Source: JAICIG01 sp035532215
Lineage (GTDB): Bacteria; Planctomycetota; Planctomycetia; Pirellulales; JAICIG01
NCBI GenBank assembly: GCA_035532215.1
Contig: DATKRK010000311.1
Coordinates: 1-21,978 of the forward strand
DNA: 21,978 nucleotides
Direction of reading: 5' to 3'
Each line of letters starts with the position of its first letter. Position 1 is the first letter of the stretch. The position numbers were made by a program, and so were the translations under genes. The notes below the pieces were generated by a model that saw only the letters and a program-made list of their open reading frames with translations, had not been told where the DNA came from and ran no database searches. Below are positions 1 to 7,029 of this stretch, piece after piece.

Positions 1-171
1 CCCTCGCCCGACATTCGTTCAGCCGGGCGAGGGCGCCCGACGCTTCATTTCGCCGGGCGAGGGCGCCCGACGCTTCATTTCGCCGGGCGAGGGCGCCCGG
101 CCCTCCACGTTGTTTCATTTCGCCGGGCGAGGGCGCCCGGCTCTCCAGGTTCAGCCGGGCGAGGGCGCCCG
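1..171. repeat. Array of GC-rich hairpin repeats
   Basis: Five copies of an 18-bp core (GCCGGGCGAGGGCGCCCG) start at 22, 52, 82, 122 and 154, so the periods are 30, 30, 40 and 32 bp. In copies 3 to 5 the core extends to a perfect 8-bp stem, GCCGGGCG with CGCCCGGC, around an AGGG loop. The linkers are related to each other (GACGCTTCATTT or GCCCTCCACGTTGTTTCATTT-like). The first 20 bases resemble the right half of another copy, so the array probably continues left of the window. It lies just beyond the murF stop codon and could act as a REP-like transcript end or stabiliser. No T-run follows the stems, so it is not a classic intrinsic terminator. The near-identical linkers rule out CRISPR. Confidence 0.85.
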
Positions 172-207
172 GCCCTCCATGTGTTGTCCGTTTGTTTGTT
201 CCGTGAG

Positions 208-1590
208 CTATGCCGCCAGTCTGACTGGATTCTGTAAAGCCGTCACGACGCGTTCCAAGGCGATCGCGCGCGAACCCTTGACGAGCACCACATCGCCGCC
301 GCCAAGCGAATTCCGGACGCGCGGCACGGCGTCGAGCGGATTGCGGCAAGCGATGGTCCGTTCGCTCGGCATGCCCGCCGTTCGGGCGCCCGCCACTACG
401 TCCTCGGCGAAGTCGCCGCAGGCCAGCAGCAGATCGGCGCCGCAAAGCGTAACCACTTCGGCGCCCAGCTCGCGGTGCAAGGCGGTCGCTTCGTCGCCCA
501 GCTCGCGCATATCGCCGAAGACCACGATTCGCCGCCCCGGAGCGTCGAAATCTCGCAGCAACTCCAGCGCGGCGCGCATGGCGGCCGGGCTCGAGTTGTA
601 ACTGTCGTCGATGATTTTCGCCGAGCCCAAATCGCTGACTTCGCAACGCATGGGCAAGGGCTTGAATTCGGCCAGCGCTTCGGCAATCTCGCCGGCGCCG
701 AGACCATACGATTTGCCTACCGCATAAGCCGCCAAAGCGCAAGTGAGATAGTGGCGTCCCCAAACGGGCACGCTCAGTCGAGCGCCGTCAACGTCGAAGC
801 TCAGCCATCCTGCTTGGCTGCGGACATTCGCCGCCGACAGATCGCAGTGCGAGCCGCGGCCGATCGAGACGGTCTTCGAGCGCGATCGGCGGCACAGCCG
901 CAACAACTCGGCGTCGTCGCCGTTGAGCACGGCCAGACCGTCCTCGGGCAGCGCTTGTAACAATTCCGATTTGGCCTTGGCGACCGCCTGCCGCGAACCG
1001 AAGCCGCCCAGGTGGGCGTCGGCAACGCGCGTGATCACGCCGATCTGCGGGCCAGATAGAGCGGCCAAATTGGCGATTTCACCGGGTCCGCTGGCGGCAA
1101 GTTCCAGCACCGCATAGTCGTCGTCCGGGCTCCAAGCCAGCATGCTCAACGGCACGCCTAACTCGTTGTTGTAGTTCCGCGGACTCGCCGTGCCGCGCCA
1201 GCGCGAGCCGAGCACGGCGTGAATCATCTGCCGCGCGGTCGTCTTACCCACGCTGCCCGTGACGGCGATTACCGAGCCAGCGAACCGTTTGCGCTGCCAG
1301 ACCGCCGTTCGCCGCAGAGCCTGCCGCACGTCGTCGACCGCCAGCACCCAGCGCCCCGCGGGCGATTCAACGTCCGCCGTCGCGACGACCGCGCCCGCTG
1401 CGCCGCGTCGGAATGCATCCGCGACGAACTCCTCGCCATGACGTTGCTTGCCCGGCAGCGCCCAGAACACGTCGCCTGGCTGCACCTCGCGGCTATCGAT
1501 CGTCGCGAGCCCGAGCAGCGCCGAACCCGTCGCGCCGCAAAGGCGGCCTCCGGTGGCTGCGACGAGTTGTTCAAGCGCTAGTTGGTTCAT
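208..1590 (-). CDS. murF: UDP-N-acetylmuramoyl-tripeptide--D-alanyl-D-alanine ligase (MurF)
   Basis: This cytoplasmic Mur ligase joins D-Ala-D-Ala to UDP-MurNAc-tripeptide with ATP, the last soluble step of peptidoglycan precursor synthesis. The 460-residue length is normal for the family. Visible marks are the N-terminal Mur domain (about 25-90), the ATP-binding P-loop TGSVGKTT (111-118), the MurF signature NNELGVPL (141-148), DAHLGGFGS (about 191-199), and in the C-terminal domain the GDMRELG and LVKGSRAIALERVV blocks. The ATG at 1588-1590 directly abuts the murE stop codon (1591-1593) with no spacer. There is no separate Shine-Dalgarno sequence, which implies translational coupling in a murE-murF operon. 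The gene ends with TAG at 208-210, followed by the hairpin array. Assignment is by family motifs and is secure. Confidence 0.97.
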   Translation of the reverse strand: MNQLALEQLVAATGGRLCGATGSALLGLATIDSREVQPGDVFWALPGKQRHGEEFVADAFRRGAAGAVVATADVESPAGRWVLAVDDVRQALRRTAVWQRKRFAGSVIAVTGSVGKTTARQMIHAVLGSRWRGTASPRNYNNELGVPLSMLAWSPDDDYAVLELAASGPGEIANLAALSGPQIGVITRVADAHLGGFGSRQAVAKAKSELLQALPEDGLAVLNGDDAELLRLCRRSRSKTVSIGRGSHCDLSAANVRSQAGWLSFDVDGARLSVPVWGRHYLTCALAAYAVGKSYGLGAGEIAEALAEFKPLPMRCEVSDLGSAKIIDDSYNSSPAAMRAALELLRDFDAPGRRIVVFGDMRELGDEATALHRELGAEVVTLCGADLLLACGDFAEDVVAGARTAGMPSERTIACRNPLDAVPRVRNSLGGGDVVLVKGSRAIALERVVTALQNPVRLAA

Positions 1591-3096
1591 TCACGCACTT
1601 GCCCGGTAGAGTTCGTCGATCGCCGGGGACTCGTAGAGCCATTGGCGAGCGACCTGCCGATCGTCGAACTCGAACTGTTCGTTGCCGATGATTTGAAACT
1701 GCTCGTGCCCTTTGCCGGCGATCAACACGCAATCGCCGACTCGCGCCTGCGACAGCGCCCAGCGGATCGCTTGGCCCCGATCGGCGATCACCCAGGCCTC
1801 GGAGGTCCGGCGGAAGCCGTCGAGAATCTGCCCGAGAATTCGCTGCGGCGGCTCGCTCCGCGGATTGTCGTTGGTCAGCACCGCCAGATCGGCGCCCGCT
1901 TCGACGGCCCGGCCCATCAGCGGCCGCTTCAGCGCGTCGCGGTCGCCGCCGGCGCCGAACACGCAAATCAACCGTCCCGAGGTGACTTTCCTCAACGAAT
2001 CCAGGCAGGCGGTCAAGGCATCGGGCGTGTGGGCGTAATCGACGAATACCGAAAATGGTTGGCCGCATTCCAGCCGTTCCAGGCGTCCGGGGATGTTTCG
2101 AATCGACTCGAGCCCGCGAACGATCGTCGCCAGGTCGATGCCATAGGCCAGCCCGACCGCGGCGGCCGAAAGGCAATTGTAGATATTGTGTCGACCGATC
2201 AGCGGCGTGCGGACCGGCACGGTTTCGTTTTCGACGCTGAGCAAGAACGTCTGCTCGCTGGCGAACTGTTCGAGCGGCTGCCCGGCGACTTCCGCCGCGT
2301 TTTCGATGCCGATCGACAGCACCGGACCGTCGACCTTGGCTAACAGGCCGGCCGCGACCGGATCGTCGGCGTTGATGACGGCGAAGCCTTCGGGCAACAA
2401 ATGTTCGAGCAACCGGGCCTTGGCGGCGCGATACTTGTGCGTCGTGCCGTGGTAGTCGAGATGATCGCGCCGCACGTTGGTGAAGCAAGCGACGTCGAAA
2501 TCGAGGCCCGCCACGCGCGACTGGCTCATTGCGTGGCTGGAAACCTCCATCACCGCGTGCGTGCAGCCATTGGCCGCCATGCGGGCCAACCACGTGGCCA
2601 ACACGGGCGCCGGCGGCGTGGTCCAGTCGGCGGTTTCGAACTCGTCGCCGTCGAAAAAGCCCAACGTGCCGAGAATCCCGGTCCGATAACCTCCGGCGGC
2701 CAACACGCTGGCGGTCAAATAACTGGTGGTCGTCTTGCCGTTGGTGCCGGTGATGCCGATCACTCGCATCCGGCGGCCGGGATGGCCGGCCAGAGCCTGA
2801 CACACCTTGCCGTAAGCCTCGCGAACGTCGGCCACGTAGCAGGCTGGCGCTTGGCATTCGGCCGGCAACGGACGGTCGGCGAGCACCGCCGAAGCGCCGC
2901 GCTCGATGGCTTCGCAGATGTGGGCGTAGCCGTCGACCGAGGCGCCGGAGATCGCTACGAACAAGTCGCCGGGCCGGCAGACTCGCGAATCGGCGCAACA
3001 GCTTGTCACGCATAGTTCGTCGGCGCCGATCAACTCGGCCTCCGGCAGAACTTGCTGCAAGCTGATGCCGCGGAGCGGTGCGGCCCGATTGGTCAT
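1591..3096 (-). CDS. murE: UDP-N-acetylmuramoyl-L-alanyl-D-glutamate--2,6-diaminopimelate ligase (MurE)
   Basis: This enzyme adds the third stem-peptide residue to UDP-MurNAc-L-Ala-D-Glu in the cytoplasm. At 501 residues it has the normal size. It shows the P-loop GTNGKTT (117-123), EVSSHAM (184-190), the RDHLDYHGT block (about 210-218), a lysine in YRAAK (226) at the position carbamylated in the family, and GKGHE (461-465). The DNPR motif (410-413) is the known determinant for meso-diaminopimelate rather than lysine, so the peptidoglycan is probably of the DAP type. The ATG at 3094-3096 has a GGAGG ribosome site about 9 nt upstream (complement of 3106-3110). murF follows without a gap. The HTH-EIIA gene is divergent across about 205 bp. 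Confidence 0.97.
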   Translation of the reverse strand: MTNRAAPLRGISLQQVLPEAELIGADELCVTSCCADSRVCRPGDLFVAISGASVDGYAHICEAIERGASAVLADRPLPAECQAPACYVADVREAYGKVCQALAGHPGRRMRVIGITGTNGKTTTSYLTASVLAAGGYRTGILGTLGFFDGDEFETADWTTPPAPVLATWLARMAANGCTHAVMEVSSHAMSQSRVAGLDFDVACFTNVRRDHLDYHGTTHKYRAAKARLLEHLLPEGFAVINADDPVAAGLLAKVDGPVLSIGIENAAEVAGQPLEQFASEQTFLLSVENETVPVRTPLIGRHNIYNCLSAAAVGLAYGIDLATIVRGLESIRNIPGRLERLECGQPFSVFVDYAHTPDALTACLDSLRKVTSGRLICVFGAGGDRDALKRPLMGRAVEAGADLAVLTNDNPRSEPPQRILGQILDGFRRTSEAWVIADRGQAIRWALSQARVGDCVLIAGKGHEQFQIIGNEQFEFDDRQVARQWLYESPAIDELYRASA

Positions 3097-3180
3097 GGCG
3101 TAAGGCCTCCGTGCCTTGAAGACGCCCGGCGTCCGATGCGTTGGCTGTGATGGCGCGTGCCGACGGTCGCCGGCATGCGG

Positions 3181-3234
3181 TCGGCATCCATGCCGATCTC
3201 TCGAAAGCGAATTGCGGGCGGGATTGTCGCAATT
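3181..3234. promoter_or_regulatory. Two short dyads in the murE / EIIA divergent spacer
   Basis: The spacer between the murE start (3096) and the EIIA start (3302) holds two perfect inverted repeats. One is TCGGCAT-CC-ATGCCGA at 3181-3196. The other is AATTGCG and CGCAATT at 3210-3216 and 3228-3234, separated by 11 nt. Their position between divergent starts suits an operator or promoter-proximal site, possibly for the neighbouring HTH protein. That is inference. I see no convincing -35/-10 pair here. Confidence 0.3.
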
Positions 3235-3301
3235 TTCCCGGTCGTGTCAAGGCACGTTTTCCCCTGGACAATGCAGCGACCGCCACGCGAGAATAGAGGT
3301 C

Positions 3302-4015
3302 ATGGCCGAAGAAGATTTCGACATCGAGTCGCTGGCGGCGTATCTGCACCTCAACCCCGCGCAGATCGGCAAGCTGGTCGAGCGCGGCAAGCTGCCGGCG
3401 CGGCGCGTGGCCGGCGAGTGGCGTTTTTCGCCCGCTGAGGTTCATCTTTGGCTCGAAGAGCGGATCGGGCTCTCGGCCGAAGACGAATTGCTGCGCGTCG
3501 AGGGTTTCTTGCAGGCCTCGGCCGAATCGGCCGGGGAGGAGTACGCGTCGATCGTCGTACAGTTGCCGCAGGAAGCCATCGCCGTTCCGTTGGCGGCGCG
3601 GACGCGGAACTCAGTGATCCATTCTATGGTCGAACTAGCGGCGCTCACCGGTTGGCTTTGGGATCCTCACAAGATGGCCGAAGCCGTCGGCAGCCGCGAA
3701 GAGATGCATCCGACGGCCTTGGAGAGCGGCGTCGCCTTGCTGCACCCGCGGCGGCCGATGCCGAGCATTTTGGGGCAGGCGTTTCTGGCCTTTGGACGAA
3801 CCGACAAAGGCGTCCCCTTCGGCGGCAGCCGGGGCGTGCTCACCGATCTGTTTTTTTTGATCTGTTCGGTCGACGATCGCGGGCACTTGCAAACCCTGGC
3901 CCGCCTGAGCCGGCTGATCGCTACCCCTGATTTTCTGGCTCGATTGCGCGCTGCGCCCGATGCGCGAGCCGTTCGCGAAACGATCGAACAGGCCGAGCAG
4001 GCGCTGGCCACATGA
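3302..4015 (+). CDS. HTH (excisionase/MerR-like) + PTS EIIA type-2 domain protein
   Basis: This 237-residue protein has two parts. Residues about 6-55 look like an excisionase/MerR-type helix-turn-helix (LAAYLHLNPAQIGKLVERGK, then GEWRFSPAEVHLWL). Residues about 85-235 look like a fructose/nitrogen-type EIIA domain. The EIIA phosphohistidine motif is GVALLHPR with His148, followed by TDLFFLICSVDDRGHLQTLA typical of the domain core. EIIA proteins accept phosphate from HPr. No EIIB/EIIC transport subunits are nearby, so a regulatory role in the cytoplasm is more likely than sugar uptake. The reading frame is open from 3116, but the ATG at 3302 begins exactly at the HTH domain and has AGAGG just upstream, although only 2 nt away. 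The stop overlaps the next start by 4 nt (ATGA). Confidence 0.85.
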   Translation: MAEEDFDIESLAAYLHLNPAQIGKLVERGKLPARRVAGEWRFSPAEVHLWLEERIGLSAEDELLRVEGFLQASAESAGEEYASIVVQLPQEAIAVPLAARTRNSVIHSMVELAALTGWLWDPHKMAEAVGSREEMHPTALESGVALLHPRRPMPSILGQAFLAFGRTDKGVPFGGSRGVLTDLFFLICSVDDRGHLQTLARLSRLIATPDFLARLRAAPDARAVRETIEQAEQALAT

Positions 4016-4902
4016 CGGAAAGGTCGGAAGTCGGAAGTCGGAAATCGGACGCGGGAGAGTTCGCGGCGGCAATCCTCGCTTCGCGCCGCGAAACGGCTCC
4101 GCCTGCCAGCCTTCCCGTGATGTTGGTCGGCGATGCCGGGCATGGAGAGTTTCGCTCGGCGATCGAAATGCTGGAGCGATATTGCGAGTTGACGATTGCT
4201 CGAGATCTTGCCACGGCGCTGGACGAGTTGCGCCGCGCCGCGTCGGCGGCGTCGCTGATGGTCATCGCCCAGACGAGGCCGGGCGAGCATTCCGCAGCGC
4301 AGCTCGACGCGTTGCGCCGCGCGGCGCCGTTGGCGCCTTTCGTGAACTTGCTCGGTAGCTTGTGCGAAGGCGAATCTCGCAGCGGCAGCCCCTGGCCAGG
4401 CGCGGCGCGCGTCTATTGGCATCAGTGGCGCCAGCGAGCCTTGCCCGAGTTGGCCGCGCTGCGGGCAGGCCGCACGTCGAGTTGGAGCTTGCCGGCCACG
4501 GCCAGCGATGAAGAGCGGCTGCTTTGTTCAGCGAGCGAACCTTTTGCACGGCGCCAAGGTCTCGTCGCGATCGCGTCGGAAAACTTCGAGATGGCCGATT
4601 GGCTGGCTGGCGCCTGCCGCGAGCAAGGCTTCGCCGTGGTTCGCACTTCCGTTTCGCTGGCCGTCAAAACGTCGGGCGTTGCGGCCGTGCTGTGGGATTC
4701 CGGCTTGGCCGGCGAGGCGAACGCGAGCGATCTGACGGCGTTGCAAGGAGTTTTTCCCGGCGCCCGAGTGATCGCCCTCTTGGACTTTCCCCGTATCGAG
4801 CACTATGAACGGCTGCTAGCAGCGGGCGCCGCAGCCGTGCTCTCCAAGCCCGTCATGCTAGCAGAGCTGTTTGGGCAGCTTGAGGAAGCCGCCTCATATT
4901 GA
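4012..4902 (+). CDS. Protein with two degenerate receiver-like domains
   Basis: This 296-residue protein shows no clear enzymatic motif. Two segments have the alternating pattern of CheY-like receiver domains: about 35-140 (starting PVMLVGDAGHGEF) and about 185-295. The second ends with VIALLDF, then GAAAVLSKPVMLAELFGQLEE, which matches the late receiver strands with the Lys-Pro pair. The acidic phospho-acceptor pocket is not evident, so these are probably pseudo-receivers. The start overlaps the stop of the EIIA gene (ATGA), implying coupling and a joint function. The first 13 residues (SEVGSRKSD) are encoded by a 7-bp tandem repeat. A later start, for example ATG at 4120 (Met37), would remove it and is possible. 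Function unknown; a signalling role is inferred. Confidence 0.7.
   Translation: MTERSEVGSRKSDAGEFAAAILASRRETAPPASLPVMLVGDAGHGEFRSAIEMLERYCELTIARDLATALDELRRAASAASLMVIAQTRPGEHSAAQLDALRRAAPLAPFVNLLGSLCEGESRSGSPWPGAARVYWHQWRQRALPELAALRAGRTSSWSLPATASDEERLLCSASEPFARRQGLVAIASENFEMADWLAGACREQGFAVVRTSVSLAVKTSGVAAVLWDSGLAGEANASDLTALQGVFPGARVIALLDFPRIEHYERLLAAGAAAVLSKPVMLAELFGQLEEAASY
4023..4049. repeat. (GTCGGAA)n 7-bp tandem repeat inside a CDS
   Basis: Nearly four copies of the heptamer GTCGGAA run from 4023 to 4049, with one substitution in the last. Read in frame they encode a SEVGSRK-type segment at the N-terminus of the receiver-like protein. A 7-bp unit read as codons gives a 7-residue protein period. 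The tract may lie upstream of the true start or may be an expansion incorporated into the gene. Confidence 0.8.
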
Positions 4903-4928
4903 CGCTGGGCGGAAGAGGGTGCTAGACT
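4899..4928 (+). promoter_or_regulatory. Predicted sigma70-type promoter for the nonulosonate-like cluster
   Basis: TTGACG at 4899-4904 (5 of 6 to TTGACA) and TAGACT at 4923-4928 (4 of 6 to TATAAT) are separated by 18 nt. The -35 box overlaps the stop codon of the receiver-like gene. Transcription from here would give a leader of about 75 nt before the cytidylyltransferase ATG at 5010. This is a consensus match only. Confidence 0.45.
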
Positions 4929-5009
4929 CGGCACGCGTGCTTCGAAAGCGCGCCGGAGCCGTGAAAGCGGAGTTTTACGGACGATTTGCCAGCACAGCAC
5001 GGACGCTCG

Positions 5010-5759
5010 ATGCCTACTACGATTGGAATAGTGCATGCCGGCCCAGGCTCGGCGTGTTGGAAAGACAAGCTTTCGCGCCGCTTGGGCAACCACTCCTGGT
5101 TGGAGTTGGTCGTGCGGTGTGTGACCGATTGCCAGCAGCTCGACGGCGTCGTGGTCGTGCTGGGCGCCGCCGACGCCGCACTCGGCGAGCTGGCGCCTTC
5201 GAACGTTCCGCTGCACATCAGCGACCGGCCCGACGCACTCGGGCGGATTGCTTCGGCCGCGGACGCCTTTCAGGCCGATGCCGTGGTCCGCATCGGCGCC
5301 GAGCATCCGTTCGTCGATCCGGTTTTCCTCGATCGGCTGGCGACGACCGCCGCCGCGCATCCCCGCTGCGATTACATCGGCTTTTGCTCGCAACACGGCG
5401 GTTCCGCCGGACGAGCCGCCTTGGGATGGTTCGGAGATTGGTGCCGCACCGAAGCGTTGTGGCGGGCCGACCGCGAGGCGACCTTGGCCGTCGATCGCGA
5501 GCAGCCCACGCGATTTCTCTGGACGCATCCCGAGTACTTCTCGTTGCGGTTTATTCCCTTGCCAAGCGAGTTGGAACGCGAGGGTCTGCGGATGGCTTCC
5601 GGGAGCGAGGAAGCCTGGGAACATGCTCTGACGATTCACGACGCGTTGGGGCACGAAGACGTCGACTGGCGGCGGATCGCCGGTTTGCTCAGCGGGTTGC
5701 CCGAATTCCACGGCGCTGCCGTCGAAGGCGAGGCCGTATCGTCGAGGGCGGTCGAATAG
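5010..5759 (+). CDS. Diverged SpsF/NeuA-type cytidylyltransferase-like protein
   Basis: This 249-residue cytoplasmic protein has the outline of the nucleotidyltransferase family that activates sugars with CTP. There is an N-terminal strand and loop (TTIGIVHAGPGSACWKDKL), then DRPDALGRIASAADAFQADAVVRI, then a P-x-VDP segment (AEHPFVDP, about 97-104), in the order seen in SpsF-like proteins. The usual start (QARMGSSRLPGK type) is altered, and the metal-binding Asp before the Pro is a Glu-His pair. Activity is therefore uncertain. Its place directly before neuB supports a role in making or binding a CMP-activated acidic sugar. The frame also has a TTG at 4986, but ATG 5010 starts the first beta strand. 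No strong ribosome site is visible. It could instead be an inactive or non-CTP member of the fold. Confidence 0.7.
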   Translation: MPTTIGIVHAGPGSACWKDKLSRRLGNHSWLELVVRCVTDCQQLDGVVVVLGAADAALGELAPSNVPLHISDRPDALGRIASAADAFQADAVVRIGAEHPFVDPVFLDRLATTAAAHPRCDYIGFCSQHGGSAGRAALGWFGDWCRTEALWRADREATLAVDREQPTRFLWTHPEYFSLRFIPLPSELEREGLRMASGSEEAWEHALTIHDALGHEDVDWRRIAGLLSGLPEFHGAAVEGEAVSSRAVE

Positions 5760-5798
5760 GCGCCCGGCGGCGAGCGCCCACGGAAAGGATTCCGGCGG

Positions 5799-6851
5799 AT
5801 GGATGGCAACTCGATCAGTATCGGAGGCGATCGCCGCATCGGACCGGGCCAACCGGCGCTGATCGTCGCCGAATTGGGCCAGAACCACAACGGCAGCCTC
5901 TCCTTGGCCGAATCGCTGATCGACGCGGCCGCTTGGGCCGGCGCCGACGCCGTCAAGCTTGTCAAACGCGATCTGGCCAGCGAGCTTTCGCGAGAGGCCC
6001 GCGAGTGGCGGTATGAGAGCCGGCACTCGTTCGGCGCCACCTATGGCGCCCATCGCGAGGCGCTGGAACTTTCGGCGGACGAGCACCTGGCGCTATCCCG
6101 CCGGGCCCGCCGCCACGGACTCGCATTCTTGGCGACCGCCTGCGATCTGCCCAGTGCCGCGATCCTCGACTCGATCGGGGTCGACGCGTTCAAGATCGCC
6201 TCGCGCGATCTGGCGAACCTGCCCTTGATCGAAGACGTCGCGCGCCGCTTGCGGCCCGTGTTTCTTTCGACCGGCATGTCGCAATTCGAAGAGATCGACG
6301 CGGCCGTCGCCGTGCTACTCCGCGAGGACTCGCAGTTCGTGCTGTTTCAATGCACGTCGCTCTATCCGACCCCTTATGAACAGGTCCATTTGCGCAGCCT
6401 GGCCACGCTGGCCGCGCGGTACAACGCGCCGGTTGGATTCTCGGATCACTCGCGTGGCGTGTTGTTGCCGCCGGTGGCCGTGGCGCTCGGCGCAACGGTG
6501 ATCGAAAAGCACCTGACGCTCGACCGCGGCATGAAAGGCACCGATCATTCCTGCTCGCTCGAGCCCGAAGAATTGCGGCAATTGGTGAGGGACGTGCGCG
6601 CCGTCGAGGCGGCCTTGGGCCGCGCCGACAAGCCGCTGGCGCCGGGCGTGGACGTCGTGCGAACGAAGCTGGGCCGCAGCCTGGTGACGCGCACCGCGCT
6701 GGCCGCCGGCACGCGGCTCGAAGCGCCCATGCTGGCCCTGAAGTGCCCCGGAGACGGCCTCTCGTGGTTCGATTTGCAAACGATCGTCGGTCGCCAGCTC
6801 AAACGCGATCTGGGGGCTGATGAAAAGCTTACTTGGGACGATATGTCATGA
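5799..6851 (+). CDS. NeuB-family sialic/nonulosonic acid synthase with SAF domain
   Basis: Members of this family condense phosphoenolpyruvate with an N-acetylated hexosamine (or its 6-phosphate) to give a nine-carbon acidic sugar. The 350-residue length fits. The TIM barrel (about 15-275) shows AELGQNHNG (24-32, metal/PEP site), Lys53 in GADAVKL, FKIAS (131-135), CTSLYPTPYE (185-194), FSDHS (214-218) and EKH (236-238). The last two supply the metal-ligand histidines 217 and 238. An antifreeze-like SAF domain follows (about 290-350) with the conserved Arg in GRSLV. The ATG at 5799 has AAAGGA about 9 nt upstream. Substrate (sialic, legionaminic, pseudaminic or other) cannot be read from the sequence, so no specific gene symbol is given. 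No epimerase or aminotransferase gene for the precursor is in the window. Confidence 0.93.
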   Translation: MDGNSISIGGDRRIGPGQPALIVAELGQNHNGSLSLAESLIDAAAWAGADAVKLVKRDLASELSREAREWRYESRHSFGATYGAHREALELSADEHLALSRRARRHGLAFLATACDLPSAAILDSIGVDAFKIASRDLANLPLIEDVARRLRPVFLSTGMSQFEEIDAAVAVLLREDSQFVLFQCTSLYPTPYEQVHLRSLATLAARYNAPVGFSDHSRGVLLPPVAVALGATVIEKHLTLDRGMKGTDHSCSLEPEELRQLVRDVRAVEAALGRADKPLAPGVDVVRTKLGRSLVTRTALAAGTRLEAPMLALKCPGDGLSWFDLQTIVGRQLKRDLGADEKLTWDDMS

Positions 6852-7029
6852 AACCGAAGTCCATAACGCCGGGGGCGATATCCGGGCGCCCGCGAACTTT
6901 TCTGCGTACAGCACCCGGAGGCGTTGTGATCCACTGCCGCTTCAAAGAGCGCCGCCGCGGGCGGTCGCTGCACGGGCGGGGCAAAGCGGCCGAACGATCG
7001 TGAAATCCTGCTTGTTGAGGACGGACGAC

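Noticed and set aside
1..171. CRISPR array
   Set aside because: Linkers between the repeats are only about 12-22 bp and nearly identical to each other, not unique spacers, and no cas gene is present.
1571..3445. Long minus-strand open frame of 624 codons overlapping murE
   Set aside because: It overlaps murE in another frame, is Arg-rich and shows no domain. It is a GC-rich shadow of murE.
6852..7029. Extension of the HAD protein upstream to 6820
   Set aside because: The added residues are not HAD-like and would overlap the NeuB end. ATG 7030 has a well-placed GAGG site and starts just before motif I.
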